A stretch of 64,000 nt of DNA from CAVSRC01 sp963730325 (GTDB lineage Bacteria > Pseudomonadota > Alphaproteobacteria > Rhizobiales > Kaistiaceae): contig CAVSRC010000016.1 in the NCBI GenBank assembly GCA_963730325.1, positions 124,001 through 188,000 of the forward strand, read 5' to 3'. A program made the position numbers and the translations under genes. A model generated the notes under the pieces. It worked only from the letters and a program-made list of their open reading frames with translations, did no database searches and was not told the DNA's origin. Every line of letters starts with the position of its first letter. Within the stretch, counting starts at the first letter, position 1. Shown here piece by piece: positions 21,358 through 31,861 of this stretch.

Positions 21358-21551
21358 CAGTCCTTGCTCCCGACCGGCCCGGTGGTGACCAGGCGCAGCG
21401 CCACATTGAGGGCGCCCAGCGCAATCGGCACCCAGGCATATTTCGGCGGCAGAACGTCGGCGAGGCCGGCGGATTGCAGATAGGCGAGAACGCCGGCGAG
21501 GATCACGAGGCCGTTTGCGGCGAGCGTGCGCCAGCCCTTGATCGCGGTCAT
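21357..21551 (-). CDS. Small membrane protein of the lysis module
   Basis: Protein of 64 aa (MTAIKGWRTLAANGLVILAG start) with two hydrophobic segments separated by a Pro-rich turn (DVLPPKYAW). The 3' end overlaps the holin start by one base. Proteins of this size and pattern commonly sit beside holin/endolysin genes in alphaproteobacterial phages and GTAs and may be a second holin or anti-holin. Start ATG 21551. Confidence 0.65.
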   Translation of the reverse strand: MTAIKGWRTLAANGLVILAGVLAYLQSAGLADVLPPKYAWVPIALGALNVALRLVTTGPVGSKD

Positions 21552-21594
21552 GGGGAGTCTCCGTTTGGGGATTGCAGAACACCCGCCTCTCCCC

Positions 21595-21698
21595 GTCATC
21601 CTCCGGCTCGACCGGAGGATCGGCTTATGCGGGCACGGCAAATGTTGTGCTGGGGAGAGCGATCCTCCGATCTCGGCTTCGCCTCGTCGGAGGATGAC
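21595..21698. repeat. Dispersed palindromic element R1, copy 1
   Basis: An element of about 104 bp bounded by gtcatcctccg and cggaggatgac. Inside are two hairpins, ctccggctcgaccggag and gatcctccg...cggaggat. Three other copies lie at 33192-33294, 36755-36854 and 37044-37133, all in spacers of the GTA cluster. This copy separates the endolysin from the small membrane gene. Confidence 0.85.
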
Positions 21699-21709
21699 GC
21701 GTGGATGTC

Positions 21710-22636
21710 CTACGCCGCCGTCCGTCTTCTCAGGATGACGCCGCGATAGCGCCACAGCAGGAAGGCGCCGAGGACCACCGCGGCGACGGCCAGTGCCGCC
21801 GTCCCGGCCGTCAACAGCGTGTGCCAGTCGAGCGCCGCGGGGTCGTGGGCGAGATCGCTGGCGCCACCGGCTGCGCCGGCCGTGGCGGCGCCGCCGCCAG
21901 CCGCCTGTCCGGCCCGCTTGGCCGCCACCGCCCGCGTCAGCGCCGCGCGTGTCGCCGGTCCGACGATGCCGTCGACGACGAGACCCTGGTCGCGCTGGAA
22001 GTTGCGCACCGCGCCGTCGGTCAGCGTCCCGGCGCCGCCGATGCCGTCGATGGCGCCGGCATAGAGGCCGAGCGTGGCGAGCTGGTTCTGATAGGCCTTG
22101 ATCGCCTCGCGCGCGGTTGCGGCCGATCCCGATTGCCCCGCATCGCCATAGTCGCCGCTCTCCATGAGCCGCGCTTCCGCCGCGCGCCGCCGTTCCAGCC
22201 CCTTCAGCCTGCGGCCGCCGGCGGTGACCGCCGTCGCGCGCAGCCGGGCGGCGGCCGTGGCGACAGCCCGGGCGGCAAGGGCCGTGGCCCAGCGCCATTG
22301 CAGCGCGCCGGGGCCGCAGTTGAAGCTCATGTCGGTGGCGGCATCGAACTCGTGCTGGCGGATGCCGGTACCGGCGAACCGCTTCGCCACCGGCGGCGAA
22401 TATTCCTCGGCGAGCAGTCGCCCGAGCAGCAGGTCGCATTCGGCGTCGGTGATCGCGTCGCCCATGCGGAGCGCATGGCCGCGATGCTGCGTCCACCAGG
22501 CGGAAAAACTCTTCGACAGGTTGGTGAAGCCGTTGCCGATGGTGACGACCCCGCCGGCATCGCGATAGGCGCGGTGCACCGTGCCCTCGAAGGCGCGCGT
22601 GAACGGGATCAGATCGGCGGACGCCGTCGTGGTCAT
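21710..22636 (-). CDS. Endolysin: lysozyme-like domain plus peptidoglycan-binding domain
   Basis: Muramidase-like lysis protein of 308 aa. The N-terminal domain shows the phage-lysozyme pattern (FTRAFEGTVHRAYRDAGG with the catalytic Glu, then VVTIGNGFT). A helical middle is followed by a PG_binding_1 domain (LGLYAGAIDGIGGAGTLTDG, QRDQGLVVDGIVGPATRAAL), an Ala/Gly linker and a C-terminal membrane helix (TAGTAALAVAAVVLGAFLLW) that could tether it. There is no signal peptide, so export would rely on the holin. It is the GTA particle-release enzyme. Start ATG 22636. Confidence 0.85.
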   Translation of the reverse strand: MTTTASADLIPFTRAFEGTVHRAYRDAGGVVTIGNGFTNLSKSFSAWWTQHRGHALRMGDAITDAECDLLLGRLLAEEYSPPVAKRFAGTGIRQHEFDAATDMSFNCGPGALQWRWATALAARAVATAAARLRATAVTAGGRRLKGLERRRAAEARLMESGDYGDAGQSGSAATAREAIKAYQNQLATLGLYAGAIDGIGGAGTLTDGAVRNFQRDQGLVVDGIVGPATRAALTRAVAAKRAGQAAGGGAATAGAAGGASDLAHDPAALDWHTLLTAGTAALAVAAVVLGAFLLWRYRGVILRRRTAA

Positions 22637-22723
22637 GCCCTACCTGTTGAGAATGACGATGCGCGCGCGAGCGAACATGCCCGCAGCATCGGCTGACGGT
22701 GGGAAGTCTCAACGCACCGCTGG

Positions 22724-22873
22724 TCAGCAGTGCGGGACGATGCGGTAGAATTCCGGGCCGCTCAGGCGGATGACGGTTGCCGTCGGTCCGCCGTGTTCAT
22801 CGATCCAGTGATCGAGCGCCTGCGGATAGCCCTCAGAAGCGCGATGGTTTGGGTCAGGGCCTGGCCGGTTCAA
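22724..22873 (-). CDS. Small protein with TTG start, unknown function
   Basis: Protein of 49 aa, read from minus-strand TTG 22873 and preceded at 5 nt by a strong Shine-Dalgarno (GGAGGGG). It contains HWIDEHGGPTATVIRLSGPE and ends in RIVPHC. The residue mix is protein-like, with no low complexity. It lies between the DUF2793 gene and the endolysin, where small accessory ORFs are common in GTAs. I do not recognise a family. Confidence 0.55.
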   Translation of the reverse strand: MNRPGPDPNHRASEGYPQALDHWIDEHGGPTATVIRLSGPEFYRIVPHC

Positions 22874-22890
22874 CCCCTCCTTTCGGGGGG

Positions 22891-24016
22891 CTAGGCGTAC
22901 TGGCCGCCGGTCGCGGTGGCCCCGGCGCTGTCGCCAGGAAGAGCCGTGGCGCCAGCCCCATTTGTGTCGATGATGCCATTGAGCGTGGCCGAGTAGCGCG
23001 CTCCGGTCGCAGCCCCCGAATAAGTCGTGCCATCGGCGACGATGCTTCCGAGGCGCTTTGCGTTGGCGAAGGTCGTGAAGGCCGGCGTCCCCGTCAGCGT
23101 GACCGTGATGCCAGAGAGATCGACGCGGCCGCCCGTGTCGGCCTGCACATGCTGTGCTGCGTCATCGACGATCTCATAGTCACCGTAGCCCCTGGCGACG
23201 CCATTCAGGCGAGCCGCGACCTGCGTGCCGCAAGCGCCGAACTCGACGCCTTCAAAATCGATCCACGACGCGGCATCGGCCAAGATGCCATTGCCGCCGG
23301 CACTGTTCTCGATCCGCACGCCATCGATGTAAACGTAGGTGTAATAGGCGTAGACCGTGCCCCGACTTGTGCTTGCCGAGGTCAGGACGACATTCCCTGG
23401 CGTCGTCGTGTTGCCGGTGATGTAGACGATAGCCGTTGAAATTGTCCGGCCCGACGAAAGGCCCGACAATATTGACCTCCCCGGAATAAGTTCCGTCAGC
23501 GATGTGGATGGTGACAATGTGATTGTTGAAATCCAGCGCAAACGCGGCAGCGATCGCGCCGTTCACCGTCAGCTTGGCACCGCCCGAGGTGTTGCTCAGG
23601 CCGTCGTTGCCGTCGTCGCCATCGGTGCGGACATAGTAGTCGCGGTCGGCGGTGAGCTTGTCGCGGGCATCGAGCCAGTTCCACGCGCTTCCGCTCCACC
23701 TGACGATGATTCCGCCTTCGTCGCCGACGGTCGCCAGCATCCCCGTCGAGGGTGAGATCTGCCGCCAGGCGCCATCGACCATGATGGCTATGTCGTTTTC
23801 GTCAAAGCCCGCCCAGTCGCCGGTGCCGCTGCCGCCGAGGATATAGGCGTCGCCGTCGCTCTCGCCGCCGGCCGGGGCGGTGAGCGCGCGGCTCTCAGCC
23901 GGGATGATGCCGGCGAAGATGTCGAGCAGAAGCAGCGCCTCGTTGTGGGTGACGTGCTTCTGCGCCTGGCTCGCGGCGATATAGGGGAGCCCCAGGCGCG
24001 GTGTCGTGTCGCTCAT
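22891..24016 (-). pseudogene. DUF2793 tail-associated protein, one frameshift
   Basis: The N-terminus (DTTPRLGLPYIAASQAQKHV, then THNEALLLLDIF) is the signature of DUF2793, a domain found at the end of GTA and prophage tail modules. The C-terminal half is a beta-helix-like region rich in Gly, Thr and Asn, as in tail spikes. One extra base near 23431 shifts the frame. Removing it gives 375 codons with a sensible join (DNFNG to IVYITGN). It ends in a TAG at 22891, followed by a C-rich/G-rich hairpin. Confidence 0.75.
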
Positions 24017-24026
24017 GTCGGTTTCC

Positions 24027-24800
24027 TCATCCGAATGCCCACAGCCAGATCATGCCGCTGCCGCCGGTGCCGCCGGCCCGGCCGGTGGCGCTGTCGGAGA
24101 CCACGCCGCCGCCGCCGCCGTCGCCGCGGGCATAGCCGTCCTGGCCGGCGGTGTTGCCGGCAAAGCCGTTGCCGCCGCCGGCAAGCCACGCCGCCGGGGC
24201 GCCATGGCCGGCGATGCCGTTCTGATAATCGAGGCGGAAGCCGGGACTGCCGGCCGAGCCGATGACGTTGAAGTCGCCGTCGCTGGCGACGCCGCCGGAG
24301 CCGCCCTGGACGATCTTGGCGAAGGTGTCGGCGGTCATGCCGGTGCCGCCGGTGCCACCGGTCGCCGAGATGTGCGTGCCGAACGCGGTGGTGCCGCCGG
24401 TGCCGCCATCGCCACCGGCGTTCGACCCGGCCGCACCGCCGGCACCGATGGTGACGGCAATGCTGGCGATGGCCGAAACGTCGATCAGCTTCCAGCCGAA
24501 ACCGCCGGCCCCGCCACCGGCGCCTGCCGCGCCCTTGGCCGCACCGCCGCCGGCCCCGCCGCCACCGCCGCCGCCGCCCCAGACGAAGGCCAGCAGCCGG
24601 CTGACGGTGTCCGGCTTCGTCCATGTGCCGGAGACGACGAAGGTCTCCAGATAGCGGAACAGCCCGCCGGCAATGTCGGCCGTCTCGGCATAGCCGGCGG
24701 CGTCCTGCAAGGGCCGGTAGAGGCCGCCGTCCCAGAAATAGAGGACGCCGGTGTCCTGGTCGCGGCCGAGCCACGAGGTGGTGAGCCGGGTGATGGCCAT
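24027..24800 (-). CDS. Glycine-rich tail-fibre-like protein
   Basis: Protein of 257 aa with an intact frame. The N-terminal 70 residues (MAITRLTTSWLGRDQDTGVL, LYRPLQDAAG) resemble tail-fibre attachment modules. From GTWTKPDTVSRLLAFVWGGG onward it is a long polyglycine-type sequence. This pattern is seen in distal fibre proteins that fold into glycine-rich receptor-binding tips. It starts 1 bp after the stop of the host-specificity gene. It probably decides which cells the particle binds. Confidence 0.7.
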   Translation of the reverse strand: MAITRLTTSWLGRDQDTGVLYFWDGGLYRPLQDAAGYAETADIAGGLFRYLETFVVSGTWTKPDTVSRLLAFVWGGGGGGGGAGGGAAKGAAGAGGGAGGFGWKLIDVSAIASIAVTIGAGGAAGSNAGGDGGTGGTTAFGTHISATGGTGGTGMTADTFAKIVQGGSGGVASDGDFNVIGSAGSPGFRLDYQNGIAGHGAPAAWLAGGGNGFAGNTAGQDGYARGDGGGGGVVSDSATGRAGGTGGSGMIWLWAFG

Positions 24801-24801
24801 G

Positions 24802-27800
24802 TCAGGGATACTCCGCCACGATGCCGCGACCGGACGCGGCAGAGACCTGGTAGACGCGGAAGGCGATCGCGGTGAGCGGCGCGCCGAAGTCGGCCGTCTG
24901 GTCGGCGACCTGGTAGAGCCATGCCGGCGCCCCCAGCCCGGTCACCGTGCGCACGACACTGGCGCCGTCGAGGATTTCCACCTCATAGAGCTCCTCCTCC
25001 TCGCCGAGCGGCACTTCGACCGGTTCCCAGCTATCGCCGCCGATGCGCGTCCGCCGTATCCAGAAGAGCTCGATGTCGCCGTCCGCCTCCCACTTCACCG
25101 AAAGATGCACGGGCGCCAGGCAGGCAAGCCCGCGCCGGCAGGGGCCGAGCGCCACGTCGACGAAGACATCGGGGTCGTAGATCGGCGCCGGCGGGTCCGC
25201 AGCGCACCGTCAGGTCGAGGCCGGATTCGGCATCGTTGAGGTCGAGCAGCGGCACCGCGCCGTCAATGCAGCACGAAGCGCGCGCCGGCCGCATGGCCGG
25301 CTGCCGCGATGTCGCCGGTTCCCGCCTGTCCGCGCAGCAGCCCCTCCAGCCGCCACATGTTCTCGCCGGTGAGCGTCGCGCTCTGGAACTGGATCATCTC
25401 CCAGCCGGTCGCGGCGCTGCCGATCGCGGCGGCATTGGCGCCGTTCAGCACGCCGAGCCGCGGCTCGCTCGCCAGCGACCCGCCATAGAGCTCACCTCCA
25501 CGGTGTTGACCCTGTCCCAGCGGTCGGTCGGCCCGGAGTAGAGCGGCGCGGTGAGTTCGCCCATGGTGGCGCGGCGGGCGAGCGTCTGGCGCGCGGCGAA
25601 GCCGCTATCGGCGGTGCCCAGCGCAACGGCAATCGCACCCGGCCACGGTTCGGCGAAGGCGGCGATACGCGGCGTGTCGCCGGGCTCGGTGCCGGTGATC
25701 AGCGGCAGGTCGAGCAGCAGCACCTCCGGCGGGCTGTCGGCGCCCGACCGACTGCGGCAGCAAGGCGCGCGTCGCGGCCGGCACCATCGCCAGAATGTCC
25801 GGATCGACGGTGCGCGCCTCGATGCGCCTTGCGGCGGCATCCTCGATCCGGGTGACGAGCAGCGTGCGCGTGTCGTCGGTGCCGAGGTCGAGCGTGCAGA
25901 TATCCGCCGGCTCCAGCGTTGAGCGCGCTCGGCGGCAGGGCCAGTGCCACGGTTTCGCGGCCGGCCCAGAGATCCTGCAGCAGCATGTCGGCGAGGCCGC
26001 CCGCCGCCGCAGAGGTCAGCACCGCGCCGCTGCCGTAGCTCGCCAGCCGCCGGCTGCCGACGACCAGCCTGCGCGAATTGACCGAGCTTGCCCGATAGTC
26101 GGCGAGCACGTCGGCGAAGCCGATGGCGATCTCGGCCGGCAGCTCGGTCTCCTGCGCCCGCTTGATCGAAACCAGCGGCTGCCTGCCCTCCTCCACCAGA
26201 TCGTCGGTGGTGAAGGTCTGATGCGGCCGCCGGCCGCGGCGAACGAAGCGGAAGACATCGCCCGATTCACCGGCCTCGAAGGCAAACAGGCGCGACAGCG
26301 GTTCGAGCGCGTCGCGCGCCGACATCACCTGGTCGACCAGATAGCCGTCGAGCGTGCCGTCGAGATCGCCGACCGTGCCGATCATCGGCGCCATAGTCGG
26401 CGAGGATCTGCGCCACCAGCCCTCGGCGGTCGGCGCGCCGAGGCGGCCGTTGAGCCAGTGGCCGGTCTCCCAGTTGGCGCCGTCCGCCCAGACGTCGGTC
26501 GAGCAGCGGAAAGGCCGGATAGGGCCGCGCGTCCCAGGTCCACAGATGGATGGCGGCATGGTCCACCATGCGCCCGCCATAGACCGTGGAGACCGGGTTG
26601 GCGCCTTCGTCGAAATCGGGATCGTCCGGGTTCCAGTAGCCGGTGACGGCGGCGATGAAGCGCCGCTGGATGAGGTCGTCGCGGGTGCCGGCGGAATAGT
26701 GCGGCAGGCCGCTCACCGACGACTTCGGATCGGGAAAGACGTTGGGCTGGTTCGGCTCCCTTGTCGACCGCCGGACAGCCGGTCTCGGTGAACCAGATCG
26801 GCTTGCCCTCCGCCACCCAGCCGGTCGGCGTTGCCTGCTCGACGCCGCCCGGCCGGTCGTAATGCTGGTTCGCCCACCAGCCGGCGATGTCCTTCGGCCG
26901 GAACACCCAGGGCTTGCCATAGGTGCCGTCGCTGATCGGCGCTGCGCACCTGCGCGTCGCGGTCGGCGTCGCTGGCATAGTACCAGTCGAAATATTCGCC
27001 GCCGGCGATGTTGGCGCGGAGATAGGCCGGTGTCGCTGCCGGAGTCCCAGATCGCCCGCGTCGAGATGGTCGTCGCCGTCGCGCCAGTCGGCGAGCGGCA
27101 TGTAGTTGTCGATGCCGACCATGTCGATCGCCGTCATCCGCCCACAGCGGATCGAGATGGAAGAAGACGTCGCCCGAGCCGTCGCCCGGCTGGTGGCCGA
27201 AATACTCGCTCCAGTCGGCGGCATAGGAGACCTTCGTCCCCGCGCCGAGCACGCGTCTTCACGTCCGCCGCCAGAGCCTGCAGCGCCGCGACGAAGGGAT
27301 AGGTGCTGGCATCGGAGCGGATGCGTGGTGAGGCCGCGCAGTTCCGAGCCGATGAGGAAGGCATCGACGCCGCCGGCCGCCTTGCAGAGCCAGGCGCAGT
27401 GCAGGACCATGCGGCGCAGCGACCATTCGGCCGGCCCGGAATAGACCACCGTGTCGCCGGCGAGCGCGAAGTCCTCCGGCGCCGCCGTGCCGACGAAGGC
27501 GGCGATCTCGGTCGGCCGCGGCGCCGGTCTTGTCGGGCGAGCCCGGCTCGCCCGGCGCCGAGCGAGCAGGTGATCGGCCGCGCCAGGGATAGGCCGCCTG
27601 CGCCGCGCCGCCATAGGGATCGGGCAGCGCGTTGTCGGCCGGCACGTCCATCATGATGAAGGGATGGAAGGTCGACCGCGATGCCGCGCGTCGCTGAGGT
27701 CGCCGATGGCGCGCACCACGCGATGCGTCCGACGGCGTGCCGCCAAAGGCCGGCTTGCCGTCATAGGTCGAGACCAGCCGCGCCGTCGCCCGCGTCAGCC

Positions 27801-28719
27801 CGGCGGCGCTCCACGCCTCCGGCGTCGTCGCCGTCGTGCGGTCGGTCGACCGCCGGCATCAGCGTGCAGTTGACCGGCGCGCAGATCGTCGCCGAACCAG
27901 GCGACCGCCAGCGACACCCGGTCGAGGTTCGGGCAGACCGCCTGCAATTCGTCGAGCGACGCCTGCCAGTCGCTGCGCGGCGCCGTCGACATGGCGGTTG
28001 AGCGCGGCGCGGTTGCCCGGCGAGATCGACCTTCGAGCACCGGCTCGGGGTCGTAGCCGAACTCGGTCGAGCCGGGGATCAGCGTCACGGCGCGGATGTC
28101 GCGTCTCGATGCCGGCGACCGGGCGGATCACCTCGAAGGAGAGCTGCGGGATGCGGTTGCCGAAATCCTCCAGCGGCAGCCGCTCGAAGACGATCATCGC
28201 GGTGCCGCGATAGGCGGGTGCCGGCGCCCTGCTTGGCCGCGATCAGGCTGTCGACGTCCTGCGTCTCGTCGCCGGCATAGATGCGGCAGGTGCAGGCTCG
28301 ACAGATCGAACGGCTTGCCGTCCGCCCAGACGCGGCCGATGCGCGCCATCGGCCCCTCGCACAGGCCACGGCGAAATTGGCGTAATAGGAATAGGTGCGC
28401 GTGGTCGTGCCGCTGCCGCCGCCCTTGCCGCCGCTCTCGCGGCTGTCGCTCACCACCTCCTCGAAGCGCGTCGCCCAGATCACCTGGCCGGCAATGCGCA
28501 CGCGGCCATAGACGCGCGGGATCGCCGCGCCCTCGCGCGAGGTCTGCGGCTCGAGGTCGGCAAGCCGCGGCGCCTTCGCGGGTGCTGGTGCTCGCCGAAG
28601 AGAGCGCTGTCGACGGCATAGCCGGCAAGCGCGCCCAGCGCGCGCCCGGCGGCAGCGCCGACCGGCCCGAACAGCGAGCCGACCGCCGCCCCCGCCGCCT
28701 GAAGGACGAGTGTGGCCAT
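24802..28719 (-). pseudogene. GTA host-specificity/TIM-barrel tail protein (RcGTA g15-like), many frameshifts
   Basis: Counterpart of the large baseplate megatron protein of RcGTA. It begins MATLVLQAAGAAVGSLFGPV. Family segments can be followed through changing frames: REGAAIPRVYGRVRIAG, GDETQDVDSLIAAKQ, LIPGSTEFGYDPEP, SLAVAWFGDDLRAG, MVLHCAWLCKAAGGVDAFLI, MVGIDNYMPLADW, IWFTETGCPAVDK, VWADGANWETGHWLNGRLGA, and the phage-tail_3 C-terminal part ending VYQVSAASGRGIVAEYP. The total span of about 1,306 codons is normal for the family. At least 20 single-base indels interrupt it, mostly +1. If real the gene is dead; if sequence errors, it is intact. Confidence 0.85.
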
Positions 28720-28739
28720 GGATGATGCCTGTGAGTTTG

Positions 28740-28895
28740 CGATTGTCTCCTCTCCCGTGGGGAGAGGGCTTCGCGCGTTAGGAGCGAAGCGAGTTACGCG
28801 CGAAGGGTGAGGGCTGTACGGATCATCGCTGAGGCAAACTCCCCTCACCCGCTCGCTTCGCTGGCAGAGGGCGATCCTGCGCTCGCGCCGCAGGG
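28740..28895. repeat. Palindromic repeat between g14 and g15
   Basis: The spacer holds tctcccgtggggaga and a second imperfect palindrome around gcgcgttaggagcgaagcgagttacgcgc written across 28775-28805. Further inverted copies of the ctcaccc/gggtgag and gcttcgct/agcgaagc words follow. It differs from element R1. I see no gene in it. Confidence 0.55.
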
Positions 28896-28915
28896 TGACG
28901 CATGGTGAAGTGCGG

Positions 28916-29376
28916 TCAGTCACCCACCCCCGGAAACCGAAACGCATAGGCGATGCGCCGGCGCCACCAGGGCGAGAGCGCCGCAAGCGCCACCGCCGCG
29001 CCCTGCTGGGCGTGGATGAAACGGTCCGTCGTCAACCAGAATCGCGGCATGCTTCGCCGGCAGGTTGGCGCGCCAGCGGAAGAGCAGCACGTCCCCTGCC
29101 CCCGCCTCCTTCACAGCGGATCGCCACGAGATGCCGCCCGGCCGCTTCGGCCAGCGTCTCGGCGCCCCGTCGCCTCGGCCCAGTCGGGCGTATAGGCCGG
29201 CATCGCCTCCGGCTCGTCGCCGTGAAAGGCGCGCCAGACGCCGCGCAACAGGCCGAGGCAATCGCAGCCGACGCCCTTCAGCGATGCCTGATGGCGATAG
29301 GGCGTGCCGAGCCAGCTCGTCGCCTCGGCGACGATGGCGTCGCGGTGACGGTCGCATGTGCGACGGTGAGCGTCAT
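28916..29376 (-). pseudogene. GTA NlpC/P60-type cell-wall hydrolase (g14-like), frameshifted
   Basis: Predicted peptidoglycan hydrolase carried at the tail tip for DNA entry. The catalytic Cys lies in KGVGCDCLGLLRGVWRAF and the His in PAKHAAILVDDG, as in the NlpC/P60 family. The start at 29376 (MTLTVAHAT) overlaps the end of the DUF2163 gene. The length of 461 bp leaves remainder 2, consistent with a net two-base gain. It ends in FPGVGD. Confidence 0.75.
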
Positions 29377-30317
29377 CGGCGTCGGGCAGCGGCATCGGGC
29401 CGCTCGCTTCGACCGATGCCGCTGCACTCACTCCACCACCGTCGTCATTGCCGTCGCCGGCGATCGCATAGGAGAGAACGAAGTCGTTGCCCGGCATGTG
29501 CGGGAAGCCGCGGAAGTTCTCCGCGTTGGCGAACTTCGCCTGGCAGGTGGCGAAGAGCTTGTCGCAGCCGGCGGTCACCGTGAAGGTGTCGCCCGCCGCG
29601 ATGTCGCCGGCCATCGCCTGCCACAGCTCGAAGCTCGCCACGCCTTCGGCGAGCCGATGGGCGCGCACCTCGATGGCGCGGCCTTGCATTGGCGCCGCTC
29701 GTCCAGGCGAGCCGCCCGCGCGTGAACCAGCCGGCGGCGAACGCGTCGAGCCCGCTCGCCGTGAAGCGCCGCCGGCCGCTCGCCGCGAGCACCGTGCCGG
29801 TGCCGCGATAGGCCGCATCGCCGAGATCGACGCCGCAGCGCGCGATCGCCGAGATCGGCGTCGCAGCCATGGCGGAAGACGCGGCCGTTGGGCTGGTCGA
29901 GTTCGGCGGCAAGCCCGCGCAGCTCGGCGCGGAAGGTGCCGTCCTCGCGCGTCACCTCGCCGAGATGGCCGAGGCGCAGCAGATGGCGCTCGGCCGGCGT
30001 CGTCCAGTTGACCAGCCACACCGCCACCTCGGCATTGTCGTAGAGGCCGGCGGCGAGATCGGCGATCGTCAGCCGCTCCGACGACAGCGCGCCCACCGCC
30101 TCCAGCCCGCCGATGGCGAAGCCGGTCTCGCTCGACGTCCTCGCTGGCGTCGAGCCCGCTCTCCGGCTCGTAGTCGATGCCGTCGAAGGAGAGCGCGCGG
30201 TCGTGGTCGGTGAAGCCGAGCACGCTGCCAGTCGCTGCGCGTCACCTTCCAGCAGCGGCAGAGCGTCGTCACCCCGCCGGCAAGATGGGCGGCGAGGCCG
30301 GGATCGAGGGTGCGCAT
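29373..30317 (-). pseudogene. DUF2163 tail protein (RcGTA g13-like), frameshifted
   Basis: DUF2163 proteins form part of the GTA/phage tail baseplate hub. It begins MRTLDPGLAAHLAGGVTTLC. Recognisable segments in successive frames include GFTDHDRALSFDGIDYEPES, GLYDNAEVAVWLVNWTTP, RRFTASGLDAFAAGWFTRGR, FELWQAMAGDIAAGDTFTVT and CDKLFATCQAKFANAENFRG, a fully typical DUF2163 order. Several single-base indels interrupt it. The 3' boundary is approximate because the final frame is uncertain. Confidence 0.78.
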
Positions 30318-30349
30318 GGGATGTTCCTGAGAGGACGCATCGGCGAGGG

Positions 30350-30426
30350 CCGGAGTCGGCAATCGCAATCGGGCGATCGCACCTCGAAGCTGCGGCTATC
30401 CGAGGTGCCGCTACCCTGCCGATTGC
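30350..30426. repeat. Weak heptad-type inverted repeat between g12 and g13
   Basis: The left arm contains ggcaatc-gcaatc-gg and the right arm (reverse complement) begins ggcaatc-ggcag, with additional self-complementary words between. It resembles the clearer 7-bp-unit hairpins at 32641, 34562 and 36021 but is degenerate. Confidence 0.35.
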
Positions 30427-31068
30427 CTACAACCGGATTTCCACCAGCGGGATCGCCGGAATGTCGCCGGCGGCGAAGTGCGAGAGGTTGATCTCGAGCG
30501 TGTCGCTGTCGAAGCGCACCGGCACGTCGAATTCATAGCCGGCGGTGATCGCCGCGCCCTCCGCCGGCGCCGCCGCGAAGGTCACGACGCCGGTGGTGTC
30601 GTCGCAGCTCCAGCCCGTCGGTCAGCGGCGCGCCGTCCACCGCCACCAGGATGGAGCCGGCGACCGGCTTGGCGATGGTGCGCGTCCAGGGCGCGTAGAC
30701 CGCGCCGTAGGTCTTGACGAGCTGGAAGTCCGTGGTCGCGCCGTCGCCGGTGCCGATCGCCTGGTCGGTGGCGGCCGGCGTTCCGCCCGGCGCGCAGGCT
30801 CTTCCAGTCGGCGCGGTCGCGCCAGCGAAAGCCGTAGAGCCGGCCGCGCCGCTCCTCGAAGAAGGCGATCACCGCATGCAGGTCGTCGAGCGACTTGACG
30901 CCATAGCCGGCATTGTAGCGCCGGCGCGAATCCGCCCAGCGGCTGTTGCGCTCCTCATGGCCGGAGCCGAGCGCGACGATGTCGGTCTTGCGCTCCGGCC
31001 CGCCGCTGGCGCCGAAGGCGATGGCGGTCGGAAAGCGCACCTCATGGAAGGGGATCAGTGCCGGGCAT
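30427..31068 (-). pseudogene. DUF2460 distal tail protein (RcGTA g12-like), frameshifted
   Basis: Distal tail protein connecting tail tube and baseplate. With three extra bases removed it gives 212 aa, the usual DUF2460 size. Diagnostic segments are IPFHEVRFPTAIAFGASGGP, the following NSRWADSRRRYNAGYGVKSL, ERRGRLYGFRWRDRADWKS and DGWSCDDTTGVVTFAAAPA. The reading start MPALIPFHEV requires removal of one base near 31067. It stops at TAG 30427 and lies 3 bp after the tape-measure stop. Confidence 0.8.
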
Positions 31069-31071
31069 TGG

Positions 31072-31662
31072 TCACGAAGTCCCTCTGCCGTCCCCTGCTC
31101 GCCACCGCCCGCGCCAGCATGGCGGTCACCTGCGCCTCCGACTTGCGGAAGCTCTCGGCATCGGCGGCGGTCACGTTGAAGGTGACGGCGATCGGCTGGG
31201 CGGCACTGCTCTTGACGCCGAGCGTCCCGTCGGGCCCGCGCGCCAGCGGCAGCACCGCCTCCGGCGCCCGCCTCGCCCATCAGGCCGAGGCCGCGGGCAA
31301 GCGGAAAGAGCGTCGGCTGCGACACGACCCCGCCCTGGGCAAAGGGCCGCACCGCGCCGCCCGCGACGACCCCGCCATGGGCGAGGCCGAAGCTCTTGAA
31401 CAGCGCATCGACGGCCCCGCCGATGGTGCTCGCTCACCGGCTGCAGGGCGCGGTCGAGCGCCAGGCCGGCGAGCTTCAGCGCCAGGCTCGACAGCACGCT
31501 CTCGAAGCTCTTGCCGCCGACGACCGCCTGCTGGAAGGCGCGCGAGATCGCGCCCGAGAAGCTCGTTCGCCTGCGCGCGTCACCTGCCGCAGCGACGTCT
31601 GCGGAAGGCGCTCGGTGTTGGCCGTGACGTTGATGGACGAGCGTGTCGATTTCGGTGGTCAT
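31072..31662 (-). pseudogene. Short tail tape-measure protein (RcGTA g11-like), frameshifted
   Basis: It begins MTTEIDTLV and, after a shift, INVTANTERLPQTSLRQVT. It contains AISRAFQQAVVGGKSFESVL and SSLALKLAGLALDRALQPVS, then the Gly-rich GGVVSQPTLFPLARGLGLMG. It ends near AAQPIAVTFNVTAADAESFR and KSEAQVTAMLARAV. These are the standard pieces of the roughly 200-aa GTA tape measure that sets tail length. Its ATG overlaps the previous stop (ATGA). Multiple +1 indels are present. Confidence 0.78.
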
Positions 31663-31860
31663 GTCGTGTCCTCTGTCCGGATAGCGCGCGATCAGCGCGT
31701 CAAGCGCGGTGCGGTCGAGCGGCGCGGGCAGCGGCCCGACGACGCCTTCCACCGCCGCCGCCAGTTCGCGCGGCGTCATCGCCCAGAAGTCGCGCGGCGA
31801 AAGCCGCAGCCGGCCGAAGCCGAAGGCCATCGCCTGCGCGCCAGGGGAAAGGTCGTCGAG
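31659..31860 (-). pseudogene. GTA tail-assembly chaperone, DUF2376 type (g10.1-like), frameshifted
   Basis: Small protein recognised by AMAFGFGRLRLSPRDFWAMT followed by PRELAAAVEG, the DUF2376 signature found between the GTA family chaperone and the tape measure. An upstream PFPW motif in another frame belongs to it if one base near 31842 is removed. A base near 31676 must also go to reach the TGA that overlaps the next ATG. The start is uncertain by a few codons. Confidence 0.7.
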
Positions 31861-31861
31861 G

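Noticed and set aside
24802..28719. Programmed frameshifting in the TIM-barrel gene
   Set aside because: Far too many shifts, without slippery heptamers or a common context; single-base indels explain them better.
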